A DNA stretch of 64,000 nucleotides from CAWGYT01 sp963826795 (GTDB lineage Bacteria > Planctomycetota > Planctomycetia > Pirellulales > Pirellulaceae): assembly GCA_963826795.1 (NCBI GenBank), contig CAWGYT010000029.1, positions 1 through 64,000 on the forward strand, given 5' to 3'. Under the pieces are notes generated by a model. That model was not told the DNA's origin and made no database searches. It saw nothing but the letters and a program-made list of their open reading frames with translations. The position numbers and the translations under genes were made by a program. Shown piece after piece: positions 37,346-46,898 of the stretch. Every line of letters begins with the position of its first letter. Position 1 is the stretch's first letter.

Positions 37346-38675
37346 TCAAACCAGTTCGGTTGGCACCTCACCACCGGGCACGAGTTTCGTCGGTCGGCCG
37401 GATGGGTCGCGAATGGTGTCATCGGGAGTGAGTCCGACGGAGCGGTAGATGATCGCATTCAGGTCGGCGGGCGAAACGGGTCGGCTGGTTGGATATTCTG
37501 CTTTGGAGTTGGTGCTGCCGATGACCTGTCCGTGTCGGTAGCCTCCGCCCGCGATCAGGATACTCTGGGCCTGCGGCCAATGGTCCCGGCCGGCATTGTC
37601 ATTGATGCGAGGTGTTCGGCCGAATTCGCCCGCGGTCACCACCAGCGTATCGTCCAGCAGGCCGCGCTCGGCAAGGTCTTCGATCAACACGCCGACCGCG
37701 CGGTCGTGTCGCACCAATTTGTCATCCAGCGCCCGCTTGATGTTGCCGTGGTCGTCCCAGTAACCGGTATTCAGAGTGACATAGCGCGTGCCCGCTTCGA
37801 TCAGCCGCCGCGCAAGCAGCGCCTGCTCGCCCCATCCCGGGCCATACTTTTCGCGGATCTTCGGGTCTTCCTTTTCCAGGTTGAAGGCCTCGCGGCACGG
37901 CCCGACAGCAGCATGTCTTGCGCCTGCTCGCTCATTCGATCCATGTTGCGGAACGTCCCGCTGGCGTCGACCTCGCGCCGGATGCGGTCAAACTGCTTGA
38001 GTAGTGACAGCCGATTGAGCAGTCGGTCTTTTGACAGGCCGTCGACCAGTTGGAAGCTCTTGTCGCTGCCCGTGGGCAATCGTCCCGCTTCGTTGCCGTA
38101 ACTGTATTCGCCCGTCCGGAACGGGTTGTGCGCCACGCCCAGATAGGAGGCGCCGTGAAACCCAAAGCCGCCGTCATTGATGTTGACCGTGGCCGGTACT
38201 CCCGGTCGTCGAGGCCCCAGCAGGTGCGACATCACGGCCCCCATGGACGGATTGCGCGGGTCCGGTCGGATCCATTCGCGCCCAGGTAACCGGTCAGCAT
38301 CCAGTGCGCCGCGGCCCAGTGATCGCCATTGCCGTGGGTGAACGAGCGAATCACGGTGCAGCGGTCCATGACTTTGGCGTGGTACGGCATCAATTCGCAG
38401 ATCCGCAGCCCGGGAAGGCGGGTGCCGATCGACTGATACGGACCCCGCACTTCTTCGGCGACATGTGGCTTCATGTCGAAGGTGTCAAGCTGCGAAGGAC
38501 CGCCGTGTTGCCAGATCAGAATGACCGAGCGCTTCGACTGCCGTGGCGTTTGAGCCTCGGCGCGCAGCAGGTCCGGCAACGTCAAACCAAAGTAGGACAA
38601 CGCGCCGACTTGAATGAACCGCCGACGGCTCACTCCATCGCACGTCCGACGAGTCGATCCACGCAGGGTCAACAT
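37346..38675 (-). CDS. DUF1501 (sulfatase-like) protein with Tat-type signal, frameshifted
   Basis: The start MLTLRGSTRRTCDGVSRRRF gives a twin-arginine-like leader followed by QVGALSYFGLTLPDLL. The DUF1501 core reads 'SVILIWQHGGPSQLDTFDMK', 'MPYHAKVMDRCTVIRSFTHG', DHWAAAHWMLTGYLG, then after a shift near 38240 'ATVNINDGGFGFHGASYLGV', and after one near 37890 'LLARRLIEAGTRYVTLNTG', 'LVVTAGEFGRTPRINDNAGR' and DHWPQAQSILIAGGG. All alkaline-phosphatase-superfamily-like metal residues appear retained. In planctomycetes these usually pair with DUF1549/DUF1553 cytochromes, which are not seen here. Confidence 0.9.
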
Positions 38676-38876
38676 CGGCAGGATCTCCAGGCAGGGGGTC
38701 TCTCGATCGACCGGGTTGGGGCAGGTTCGGAGCTCACGCATGACCGCGACCACGCGGTGGCCCGTCACGCGTCGCGTCCGACGCCGCCATTGTAGTGACC
38801 AACCCCGATCCTTGGCAATTCCGAGCCCGAGAGACCGCGGACCCTCCTCGCCGCGGACCGTCGTCGCCAGAAAACG

Positions 38877-40184
38877 TTAGAGCGTGTCCGAGACCTCGCG
38901 ATCTTCCTGTTCGGCCTCCCTCTCGTCCAAGTCGGATTCGTCTTCCAGTTCGTCCTCAGCGAGATGGTCGGTATCTTGTGCCAAGATCCAGGCGATTCGC
39001 CCGACAAGCCGGCTATAGATCACGACGTACAGGCAAATGGAGACCGTCGTGACGATCTTTGATGCTCGCGCATCAACCTGCCAGACCAGGAAGTCCAGCA
39101 AGACGATCCCGATGGCCAGCAGGATGGCGTGCAGATAAAAGAGCTGCCACGCGCCGCGGTGTCGCGAGACGCTGCGAAAGACAAACGGCGAAAACGGGAG
39201 GAAAATCGAATTGTTTTCCAGCATCGAGAGGAGGACCAGGGGCAACAGGAGCACCGTCGAGATCAGGCCGCAGGTGAGCGGTACACCCAACCGATTCAGC
39301 GGTCCGACGATGAGCATCCCCGGCATCGTGCTCATCGCCAGTGCATTCACGCCCAACACGACCGCCTGCAGACGCGACAGGAAGTCCTGCGGAGGCCAGT
39401 AAGGGATCCGATCGTAGCCATCGGCCGTATACTCGATGATCGTCACCAAGTGGGGGGCTACGAGCGCGACAAACGCGAACACGCAGAGCGCCAAGATCGG
39501 GGCGAGGAAGGCGGCCATAATGGCCATATATCCGCCGCCATTAATGACGTCCAGCAGCACTTCGAAGATCTTCAAGTTCAGCAAAGCGCCCAGGCTCGCG
39601 CCGATCCACAGCGGCAGCACGTTGGGATAAAACGGAAAACTGTAAATCCCTGTTCTCAGGGGTGAGGTCACCGGCTTGGGACGCTCGGACGCGCGCCGCT
39701 CGGCATGGTCTTTCGCCTCCGCCATCAGCCGATCGGCGATCTCCTTGCGCTTCTCATCCGCCAGGGGCGGTGGGCTCTCTTCGATCAGAACGTCGCTGGC
39801 GTCGGGAAGCTGGAAAGCGGGTCGTGGATCGGGAGGGCGCGGCACGACATTGGCCGCTCCGCACTCCGGACAACGGACACGTTTTCCCACGTGGGCCGCC
39901 TTGGCGTACATCAGCGAGTAGCAGGTGCCGCAGACGACTTTCACGAGTTGCTCAGTCGGGGCGCTGGGCGGTGCGTCGTCCGCGGCCAATCGGTACTCGT
40001 CGCCCGTAAACTTGGGGGGCCGCTTCGGCGCGGCGGCGGGAGGCGCGACAACCCGCAGCTTGCTCTGGCAGTCCGGGCAAGTCACCATCTGACCCAGCTG
40101 ATCGGCCGAGGCGTAGAGTCGCGTGTTGCAGACGCTGCAAACGACGGGGATGTCGTCGTCTGGGGGGCGGGTGGACAGGTTCAT
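38877..40184 (-). CDS. Zinc-ribbon multi-pass membrane protein, unknown function
   Basis: This 435-residue protein has two N-terminal zinc ribbons: CSVCNTRLYASADQLGQMVTC with CPDCQ (about 16-40) and CGTCYSLMYAKAAHVGKRV with CPECG (about 85-107). A charged linker and about six transmembrane helices follow (for example 'LPLWIGASLGALLNLKIF', 'GLISTVLLLPLVLLSMLE'), and the C-terminus is strongly acidic (HLAEDELEDESDLDEREAE). The layout is common among planctomycete hypothetical proteins. The two ribbons resemble each other and may have duplicated. It is divergent from the ABC-2 permease gene. Confidence 0.8.
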   Translation of the reverse strand: MNLSTRPPDDDIPVVCSVCNTRLYASADQLGQMVTCPDCQSKLRVVAPPAAAPKRPPKFTGDEYRLAADDAPPSAPTEQLVKVVCGTCYSLMYAKAAHVGKRVRCPECGAANVVPRPPDPRPAFQLPDASDVLIEESPPPLADEKRKEIADRLMAEAKDHAERRASERPKPVTSPLRTGIYSFPFYPNVLPLWIGASLGALLNLKIFEVLLDVINGGGYMAIMAAFLAPILALCVFAFVALVAPHLVTIIEYTADGYDRIPYWPPQDFLSRLQAVVLGVNALAMSTMPGMLIVGPLNRLGVPLTCGLISTVLLLPLVLLSMLENNSIFLPFSPFVFRSVSRHRGAWQLFYLHAILLAIGIVLLDFLVWQVDARASKIVTTVSICLYVVIYSRLVGRIAWILAQDTDHLAEDELEDESDLDEREAEQEDREVSDTL

Positions 40185-40355
40185 CGCCGCAAATCCAAGG
40201 GCGTCGGGCAGCGCGGGCGAAAGGACGGCGGCCGCCTTGCGACCCGCAGGCTTTCAGAAATCCCGCTGCCATAGTAATCTTGGTCGAGCCGCCACGCAAA
40301 CTGTCTCGAACTGGACGGGGGAAAGTCGCCGGCCGAAGGAGATCGGCTGGCTGCG

Positions 40356-42248
40356 ATGCGGCTTGAACTCAAGGAGCGCCCTGCCTTGTTGATTGGACCC
40401 GTTTTCACCCGCGAGCTGGTGACGTCGCCCCGGCGGCCGCGGCTATTCGTTTACCGCGCGGTCTACGCCAGTGTCTTGTTTGGCGTGATGTGTACCGCCT
40501 GGCTGATCTTGACCGGCACTCAAGTCATTTCCAACGTGGGGGACATGGCGCGGTTCGGGGGCATCTTGTTTCAGCTCATGGCGCCCTTGCAATTAGCGAT
40601 GGTCGTCTTCTTTGCGGCGCTTTCGACAGCCGGCGCGGTCGCTCAAGAAAAGGACCGCAAGACGCTGATTCTGCTGCTGCTGACTCGGCTGAGCAACAGC
40701 GAATTGGTGCTGGGCAAGTTGTTCGCGAGTCTGCTGCACGTGGTCGTGATGATCCTGGGGGGCGTCCCCGTGTTCGCCTTGATCGTGCTATTCGGAGGCG
40801 TGTCGTTTCAACAGGTCATGCGAGTCAGCCTGGTGACACTCGCCACCGGCTTGGCGGCGGGCAGCGTCGGTTCGACGTTGGCGTTGTGGCGCGAGAAGAC
40901 CTTTCAGACGCTTGCCCTGACGGCGCTCGTCCTGGTCTTGTGGACGTTGGGTTGTGAAGCGATCGGTGGGGGACTGTTCGGCGAGACGCTATTCGGTTTC
41001 GAGGCATCCCGGTGGGCGACGTGGTTGAGCCCGCTGCGGGCCATTCTCGCCGCGGCGCGTCCTACCGCCGACCTGCACCAGGCCGCGTGGTATCGGGAAG
41101 ACGTCGCGCGTTACCTGATTCTGGCCTTTTCCGCCGCCTTTCTGCTGAACGCGCTGGCGATCGCGCGCGTGCGGGTTTGGAATCCGTCCCGCGAGGTCCG
41201 CGCACCGGCGGGCACGGTCACTCGCGACCAGGAGAGCATCTGGGGCGCCGAGTCGCGGCTGGCCGATCAGACAGCGGCTCCGCAGAGCTCGGCTGCCGAA
41301 TCGACGGACCGCACCGGAGGGCAGCAAACCCAGTCGGCTCCGCGGTCGCATCCGCCCCATCGTCACGTGTGGACCAACCCGATCCTTTGGCGCGAAGTCT
41401 GCACCTGGGCCTACGGCCGGAAGATGATCGGGATCCGCGCCGTCTACTTGTTCATGTTCGCGATGGCCGTGGCGGGCGTCGTCTGGGGCAATCGAGCGGA
41501 GCTGTCGGGCGCGGTATCGTCGTCGCAAGTGCTTCCGGCCGTTGCCTGGCCGACGATCCCGTTCTTTGTCGTCAGCCTGGTGATCGTCGCCGCCTTGGCC
41601 GTGACGTCGATCACCAACGAGCGGGATGGGCAGTCGCTGGATTTACTGCTCGTGACCGATTTGGCGCCGAGCGAATTTCTGTTCGGGAAATTGGGCGGCG
41701 TGTTCTGGGTCACGAAGGAAATGATTCTGTTGCCCTGGCTGCTGTGCGGATTCCTGTGGTGGCTGCGGGTCCTTGACTCGCAAAATCTCGTGTATGTCGC
41801 AGCGGGGCTGCTCGTCCTGGACGTGTTCGTCGCGATGCTGGGAATTCATTGCGGAATGACCTACGCCAATTCGCGGGCGGCGATCGCGGTCAGTCTCGGA
41901 ACGGTCTTCTTTCTATTTCTGGGAATCGCGACTTGCATCGTGATGATGATTTCGTTCAGCGGAGCGTTCCAGGTTCAATTGGCGCCGTTTCTGGCGTTTA
42001 TCCTCGGCGGCGGCGTCGGGCTGTACGCCTCGCTCGGTGCCCGAAATCCCTCCGGAGCCATCTTGCTGGCGACGCTTGTGTTGCCGTTTGCAACCTTCTA
42101 TGCGATAACCAGTTTCCTGATGGACTACACGCTCGCCGTCTTCCTCGTGATGGCTGTCGCCTACTCGTTCACAACCGCGGCCATGATGGTTCCGGCCCTG
42201 GCCGAGTTCGATTTCGCGATGGGCCGCAATACGGTCGACGAGGAGTAG
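40356..42248 (+). CDS. ABC-2-type transporter permease with two repeated halves
   Basis: This 630-residue integral membrane protein has about twelve helices. It contains two matching segments: 'EKDRKTLILLLLTRLSNSEL' followed by VLGKLFASLLHV (about residue 97) and 'NERDGQSLDLLLVTDLAPSE' followed by FLFGKLGGVFWV (about residue 415). The region between them is a Gln/Ser-rich cytosolic linker. This suggests a fused pair of ABC-2 permease units. No ATP-binding subunit is encoded in the window, so the ATPase must be elsewhere. The substrate is unknown. It is followed 107 bp later by a CNNM-type gene. Confidence 0.85.
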   Translation: MRLELKERPALLIGPVFTRELVTSPRRPRLFVYRAVYASVLFGVMCTAWLILTGTQVISNVGDMARFGGILFQLMAPLQLAMVVFFAALSTAGAVAQEKDRKTLILLLLTRLSNSELVLGKLFASLLHVVVMILGGVPVFALIVLFGGVSFQQVMRVSLVTLATGLAAGSVGSTLALWREKTFQTLALTALVLVLWTLGCEAIGGGLFGETLFGFEASRWATWLSPLRAILAAARPTADLHQAAWYREDVARYLILAFSAAFLLNALAIARVRVWNPSREVRAPAGTVTRDQESIWGAESRLADQTAAPQSSAAESTDRTGGQQTQSAPRSHPPHRHVWTNPILWREVCTWAYGRKMIGIRAVYLFMFAMAVAGVVWGNRAELSGAVSSSQVLPAVAWPTIPFFVVSLVIVAALAVTSITNERDGQSLDLLLVTDLAPSEFLFGKLGGVFWVTKEMILLPWLLCGFLWWLRVLDSQNLVYVAAGLLVLDVFVAMLGIHCGMTYANSRAAIAVSLGTVFFLFLGIATCIVMMISFSGAFQVQLAPFLAFILGGGVGLYASLGARNPSGAILLATLVLPFATFYAITSFLMDYTLAVFLVMAVAYSFTTAAMMVPALAEFDFAMGRNTVDEE

Positions 42249-42355
42249 CACGGCGACGGGTGGACCTTTCGGGCGGGGATCGTTCCGGACGATTCGTTGC
42301 CAGCCGCAGGACAGGCGGCACGAGCTTCCGAACGCGTGTTGAATTGGGATGGGCC

Positions 42356-43627
42356 ATGCAGGCAGGATGGGAGCTGACGCCACTGCTGGCAGCCATGCTC
42401 GTGCTGCTGATTCTCTCGGCATTCTTCTCGGCCAGCGAAGCCGCGTTGTTTTCGCTCCGCGCCACCGATCTGGCCATCCTCCGAGTGGGCACACGTGGGC
42501 AGCGCCGAGCGGATCGGCTGCTGGACGATCCCGACCGTTTGCTGTCGGCCGTTTTGTTTTGGAATTTGGTCGTCAACATCGGCTACTTCGCCATCGTCTC
42601 GCACGTGGGACTGCGGCTGCGAGGCCAGACGGAACTGGGCAATACCGTCTTTGCCACATTTACGGGAGGCTCCTTGCTGGGCATCATTTTCTTCAGCGAA
42701 ATGTTGCCCAAGAGCTTCGCGGTTTTGCAGGCCCGCAGGCTGTCGGCCTGGCTCAGCTTGCCGCTGTCGGCCTTCGTGCGCCTGGTTGATCCGCTGATGC
42801 CGACCCTGCGCGTGGTCAATTTATTATCGCGACGACTGATCTGGCCGACGTTCCAGGCCGAGCCCTACTTGCAGATCAACGATTTAGCCCGGGCGATCGA
42901 GCTTTCGACCGACGATGCCCAATTGATCGATCAAGAGCAGCGGATTCTTCGCAACGTGATTTCGCTTTCCGACTTGCGCGTCGACGAGTGCATGTGTCCC
43001 CGCGCCCAGTTGCGGCTCTTGCGACCACCGGTCCACTGGCGCGATCCGCGGGCTGAGCTGAGCGGCGCGACGCGTTTGTTTATCGCCGAACCCGATAGCG
43101 ACGAAATTGTGGCCACCGTCGATCTCGGCTCGCTGCTGGAAATTCCAGACGAACATCTCGAGCGTTACTCGCAAGCCGTGATCTACGCCCCATGGTCCTC
43201 CCAGGTCGCTGACGTCCTGCAGGAAATGGAGCGTCTTGAGCGTGACACGGCGGTCGTGGTGAACGAAATGGGAGAGACCATCGGAGCCGTGACGCGGAAC
43301 GATATCCTGAACGTGATTTTCACGGAACGGTCCAGCCGCAGCGAACGGTTGCTCAATCGCCAACCCGTGTTGCAACTGAGTGAGGGCCTTTGGCAGACGA
43401 CCGGGATGAGCAATCTGCGGGTCCTGGCCGAGCACTTTCAGGTGGACTTGCCGCCGACGGGCAGCGTGACGGTGGCGGGCGTGATTCAGGAGGCTTTGCA
43501 GCGGCTTCCGCAAGTCGGGGATCGAATTGAATGGGGGCCGTTTGCCATGGAGGTGACCGAAACGGTCCCTCAGCAGCCCATCGTCGTGCAGCTGCGGCGG
43601 CTTGCGCCACCGGAGATCGAACGGTGA
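42356..43627 (+). CDS. CNNM/HlyC-CorC-type transporter (hemolysin family)
   Basis: This 423-residue protein has a DUF21/CNNM membrane domain ('AAMLVLLILSAFFSASEAAL', 'LSAVLFWNLVVNIGYFAI', 'IIFFSEMLPKSFAVLQARR'), then a CBS-pair region (about 210-330) with 'RDTAVVVNEMGETIGAVTRN' and a CorC_HlyC domain at the end (GDRIEWGPFAMEVTETVPQQ). These proteins are linked to Mg2+/Co2+ efflux. The start at 42356 (MQAGWELTPLL) fits the membrane-domain N-terminus. The stop overlaps the next gene's GTG start by 3 bp. Confidence 0.88.
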   Translation: MQAGWELTPLLAAMLVLLILSAFFSASEAALFSLRATDLAILRVGTRGQRRADRLLDDPDRLLSAVLFWNLVVNIGYFAIVSHVGLRLRGQTELGNTVFATFTGGSLLGIIFFSEMLPKSFAVLQARRLSAWLSLPLSAFVRLVDPLMPTLRVVNLLSRRLIWPTFQAEPYLQINDLARAIELSTDDAQLIDQEQRILRNVISLSDLRVDECMCPRAQLRLLRPPVHWRDPRAELSGATRLFIAEPDSDEIVATVDLGSLLEIPDEHLERYSQAVIYAPWSSQVADVLQEMERLERDTAVVVNEMGETIGAVTRNDILNVIFTERSSRSERLLNRQPVLQLSEGLWQTTGMSNLRVLAEHFQVDLPPTGSVTVAGVIQEALQRLPQVGDRIEWGPFAMEVTETVPQQPIVVQLRRLAPPEIER

Positions 43628-44601
43628 CCGCCATCCTGCTGCTGTTCCTGCTTGGTGTGCTGCTCAGCGCCTTCTTCAGCGGCTGCGAAACCGGCTTCTA
43701 CCGCGTCACGCGCGTGAGGCTCTGCCTGGACGCGATCAGCGGCGACCGGACCGCCCGAGGATTGATCTGGTTGGCCAACAATCCCGCTCTGTTTGTGGCA
43801 ACCACGCTCATCGGCAACAACCTGGCCAACTACCTCACGTCACTTGCCGTCGTGTTGGCCGCGACCCGCTTGTGGCCGGGCCATCAAGAGGCGGTTGACG
43901 CACTGGCGCCGTTGTTGCTGGCCCCGTTCATTTTTGTCTATGGCGAACTGCTGCCAAAAAACCTGTTCTATCAGGCACCCAACCGACTGCTTCGCCTGGG
44001 CGGCCCGCTGTTCCTCGCCTGCTCGATCCTGTTTCTTCCCGCCTCCGGAGTGCTCTGGCTGCTGGGCCGAGTCCTCCGGTTCGTGGTGGGCGCGTCACCC
44101 GAGCGGTTGCAGTTGTCGTTGGCTCGCCAAGAACTCCAGCGCGTCTTCCAGGAAGGTCACGACGTCGGCCTGCTGCGACCGGCCCAACGGCACATCGCCC
44201 AAGGCATGTTGTCGCTGACCAACGAACCGCTCACGAGGTACTGTATCCCCATCGCCCGAATCGCGTCCGTCCGTCTGGGCACCGAGAAAACTGAAATTGA
44301 GCGGATCGTGCGGCGCAACCGGATACCCATGCTGCTGGTCACGGAGCGGCGGGGTCGACGTGTGCTGGGCTATGTGCGGCTGATCGACCTCAAGCAGGAC
44401 GAAAGCTCGACGTTGGACCGATACCGCGACCTGCTGACGGTTGCGCGCGAAGAATCGCCGGTGGCGGCGTTGGTGAGGCTGCAGACGGAGAGTGAGCCCT
44501 GGGCCCGCGTGATCGATCACCAGCAACGCACCGTCGGTTTGCTGCTGGCCGACCGCCTCGTGCAGGCTTTCTTAGCTGAGTCGACGGGCACGGCCCTCTA
44601 A
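43624..44601 (+). CDS. Second CNNM-type membrane protein
   Basis: This 325-residue protein is a shortened relative of the upstream gene: DUF21 domain ('FLLGVLLSAFFSGCETGFYR', 'VATTLIGNNLANYLTSLAVV', 'FVYGELLPKNLFYQAPNRLL') and a CBS-like pair (about 200-315), but no CorC_HlyC domain. A GTG start overlaps the previous stop (GTGA), so translation is coupled and the two products may form a hetero-oligomer. Function is probably divalent-cation transport, by family only. Confidence 0.85.
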   Translation: MTAILLLFLLGVLLSAFFSGCETGFYRVTRVRLCLDAISGDRTARGLIWLANNPALFVATTLIGNNLANYLTSLAVVLAATRLWPGHQEAVDALAPLLLAPFIFVYGELLPKNLFYQAPNRLLRLGGPLFLACSILFLPASGVLWLLGRVLRFVVGASPERLQLSLARQELQRVFQEGHDVGLLRPAQRHIAQGMLSLTNEPLTRYCIPIARIASVRLGTEKTEIERIVRRNRIPMLLVTERRGRRVLGYVRLIDLKQDESSTLDRYRDLLTVAREESPVAALVRLQTESEPWARVIDHQQRTVGLLLADRLVQAFLAESTGTAL

Positions 44602-44669
44602 AGCCGACGCTGGGCGAAACTCCCGTCTGGCCGGCGCCCGATGGGTAAACGTCCGGCGCCCTGACGAAC

Positions 44670-44906
44670 TCAGTTCTTGTGATAGCCCAGCTCGCGAATC
44701 ACATGATACATCTCGTCGTACGAAATGAATCGTCGACGATGGCGAAGTTTGTATTCGTCGATCGCCAAGGCCAGCTCACGCACCTCCGGTTCCAATTCAT
44801 CATGGCTATTCGTGAATTGGCGTCGCTCGACCGTGGGCAGCACGACGGGTGGCGACGTTCTACGGTTAACAAACGTGGAGTTCGTGGCAAGCGTCGTGTC
44901 AGTCAT
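44670..44906 (-). CDS. Small conserved-looking protein, unknown function
   Basis: This 78-residue hydrophilic protein begins MTDTTLATNSTF. The C-terminal part, ELALAIDEYKLRHRRRFISY then DEMYHVIRELGYHK, is a well-formed amphipathic helical segment, which argues for a real gene. It converges on the second CNNM gene; the gap contains two GGCGCC boxes (near 44632 and 44655) that could pair as a terminator-like stem. No family was recognised. Confidence 0.7.
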   Translation of the reverse strand: MTDTTLATNSTFVNRRTSPPVVLPTVERRQFTNSHDELEPEVRELALAIDEYKLRHRRRFISYDEMYHVIRELGYHKN

Positions 44907-45051
44907 GGATCGAATGGCTCCAAGGTAAGAGGCGTTCAGCCCCCACGGATCAGCGCGATCGTGGCTGGCTGGGCGTGCGTTGAAACCTACTCCACAACCT
45001 TCCTTGCGTCAAAAATGCGACTCGCAACAAAAAGGCAACATCTCGGCACCG

Positions 45052-45262
45052 GGCCCCCTCATCCGGCCTGCGGCCACCTTCTCCCGCGCTGGGGAGAAGG
45101 GACAGAATCGTGTCACCTCTCGCGACGATGTTTTCATGTCTCGCGACGAGTTTTCACCTCTCGCGACGATGTTTTCACCTCTCCCGGTTTTCACCTCTCC
45201 CGAGGCCGGGAGAGGTCGGCCGGGACCCGCTCGCGGGGCCCGGGCGGGTGAGGGTTGAGCGT
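45052..45262. repeat. Hairpin repeat unit with expanded TCACCTCTCGCGACGATGTT micro-repeats
   Basis: One unit of the multi-hairpin element runs from CTCATCCGG at 45058 to GTGAGGGTTGAGCG. Between the first and second stems, near 45110-45190, the 'cacctctc' segment has expanded into about four variant copies with inserted GCGACGATGTTTT. The array sits between two minus-strand genes. The 145 bp before it (44907-45051) hold no recognisable gene. Confidence 0.85.
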
Positions 45263-45302
45263 CGGAGAGCGCCAACCACGGAGTCGTCGAAACAACTCGC
45301 GT

Positions 45303-46277
45303 TTAGCGACGGGGCCGCGGGACGGCGGTCTCGTTGGCCGCCAGGCGATCCATCAGGCGACGCAACGCCACTTGCTCGCCCGCCGTGGCCGCCGGAATTG
45401 CCCGCTCGATCGTCAATTCGGCGTCACGCGATCGGCCGGCAGCCAACTGGGCGGTGGCGAGCTGAATCAGGCCGTCGTTGGACAACGCTCGCTCCTCGGC
45501 CGCTCGGCGGAGTACCTCAATCGCCTCGTCCAGTCGGTCCAATCGCTGCAAGGCGGCCGATTTGAGCACCAATAGCCGTTCGGGCTGATGCTTGACTGGC
45601 AGGTAGTCTTCCACGCGGTGCGTCGTGGCCAAGACCCGCGCCGGTCGGTCGAGCTGGTCGTAGACCTCGGCGCACGACAACTGCACCTCGACATTGTCCG
45701 GCTGATGTGACAGGGCGCGATGATAACAAGCCAGTGCGGAATCCCACTGCTGCTGCTCCCGATGCACGTCACCACGCAGTTGCCAGGCCAAGCCGTGATC
45801 TGGAGCCAGTCGAATCGCCCGCTCGGCCAATTCGGTCGCAAGATCCAACCGGCCCACGTTCGCCTGCATGTACCCCAATTCGACAATCATCTCCAGATCT
45901 TCATGCCCACTCGATTCCAACGCCGTTTCGAGGTGCTGCATCGCCTCTTGTCGGGCTCCGCGTTTCCAAAGGCAATTGGCCAACTGATACTGCGCGTCGG
46001 TATTCGCCGGACATTGCTCAAGGGCCCGTCGGAATTTCATCTCCGCTTCCGCATAGCGGCCGTGGTGCAGTGCGTCCAGGCCCTGCTGCGAAAACTGTCG
46101 CGCAAGCATGACTTCATGCCCCACGCGACCATGGCGGCGCATCGTCGTGCAGCCCTGGCCCGAAACGAGAAGTACGGAAACCAGACCCAGCGCAATCGAA
46201 ACGCGTCCCCGGCCCGCGCGCTGTTCACGCCGGCTCGATCCTGATTCGCGTCGTCGACCATCACTTCGGCTGAGCAC
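45303..46277 (-). CDS. Tetratricopeptide-repeat lipoprotein
   Basis: This protein of about 324 residues starts at GTG 46277 and has a lipobox (SVLLVSGQGC). Seven or more TPR units follow: 'ALHHGRYAEAEMKFRRALEQ', 'LANCLWKRGARQEAMQHLET', 'VGRLDLATELAERAIRLAPD', 'REQQQWDSALACYHRALSHQ'. TPRs mediate protein contacts. The frame is open further upstream, but that part is antisense to the neighbouring plus-strand gene and is not counted. Role unknown. Confidence 0.85.
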   Translation of the reverse strand: MLSRSDGRRRESGSSRREQRAGRGRVSIALGLVSVLLVSGQGCTTMRRHGRVGHEVMLARQFSQQGLDALHHGRYAEAEMKFRRALEQCPANTDAQYQLANCLWKRGARQEAMQHLETALESSGHEDLEMIVELGYMQANVGRLDLATELAERAIRLAPDHGLAWQLRGDVHREQQQWDSALACYHRALSHQPDNVEVQLSCAEVYDQLDRPARVLATTHRVEDYLPVKHQPERLLVLKSAALQRLDRLDEAIEVLRRAAEERALSNDGLIQLATAQLAAGRSRDAELTIERAIPAATAGEQVALRRLMDRLAANETAVPRPRR

Positions 46278-46463
46278 CGTTCGATTCCCTGTCGTGTGCC
46301 GCACCGGAACGTCTCCACCTGGCGCCGGGGGGAAGGTAGCACTTGTCGAGCCAGCCGACAAGCACGATCTGGAGGGCCCCGATCGCGTCTCGGCTTTTCC
46401 TGCCTTCCCGAGACCGATACCATATTTCTTTCTCGGCGATTTCACCGTGCCCAAAGGAGTTTC

Positions 46464-46898
46464 ATGCCTGCGGAATACCATAAACTGGGATTTCGATTCC
46501 TGTATCCCGACAGCTGGAAGTGAGCGGCCGACGAATCTGCCGAATGGCCTCGCTCCGTCTCCGTCCATAGCCCCTGCGGCGCGTTCTGGTCCGTCACGGC
46601 CGACAACTGGCCCTGCGACTCGCTGCTCGAACGCATCGTCGAGGCCCTCTCGAAGGAATACGAAGAAGTCGAGTCGCAGCCGATCGAGCGGCAAATTGGA
46701 CCGCATGATCTGGTCGGCGTGGAACTCCATTTCTATTGCCTCGATATGCTGGTCACCGCCCAAGTCCTGGAGTGCCCCGGACTCCGACTGCCGCTGGCCA
46801 TTCTGATGCAGGGCGAGAATCGCGATTTCGATTCCCTCGCCCAGGTCTTTGACGCGATGTCGCTCAGCCTGCTGCAAAACGCCGTCAAGGACGACTAG
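46464..46898 (+). CDS. Conserved-looking 144-residue protein with one in-frame TGA
   Basis: AAAGGAG lies about 6 bases before the ATG. The protein begins MPAEYHKLGFRFLYPDSWK; a TGA at 46521-46523 then interrupts it, and the same frame continues ADESAEWPRSVSVHSPCGA, 'LLERIVEALSKEYEEVESQP', 'LVGVELHFYCLDMLVTAQVL' to NAVKDD. One base change (TGG to TGA, tryptophan) would explain the stop. The composition is normal on both sides. The start resembles proteins that open with a 'GFRFLYPDSW' strand. Its stop overlaps that of the next minus-strand gene. Confidence 0.7.

Noticed and set aside
41849..42355. Upstream extension of the first CNNM gene
   Set aside because: It overlaps the end of the ABC-2 permease in another frame and is Arg-rich. 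The internal ATG at 42356 gives the expected N-terminus.
31482..46523. Stop-codon reassignment in this organism
   Set aside because: Only two genes have one in-frame stop each, of different types (TAG and TGA), and intact genes end in those same codons.
45303..46877. A 524-codon minus-strand frame as one protein
   Set aside because: The part above 46277 is antisense to a plausible plus-strand gene and lacks protein-like features. The TPR lipoprotein is complete without it.
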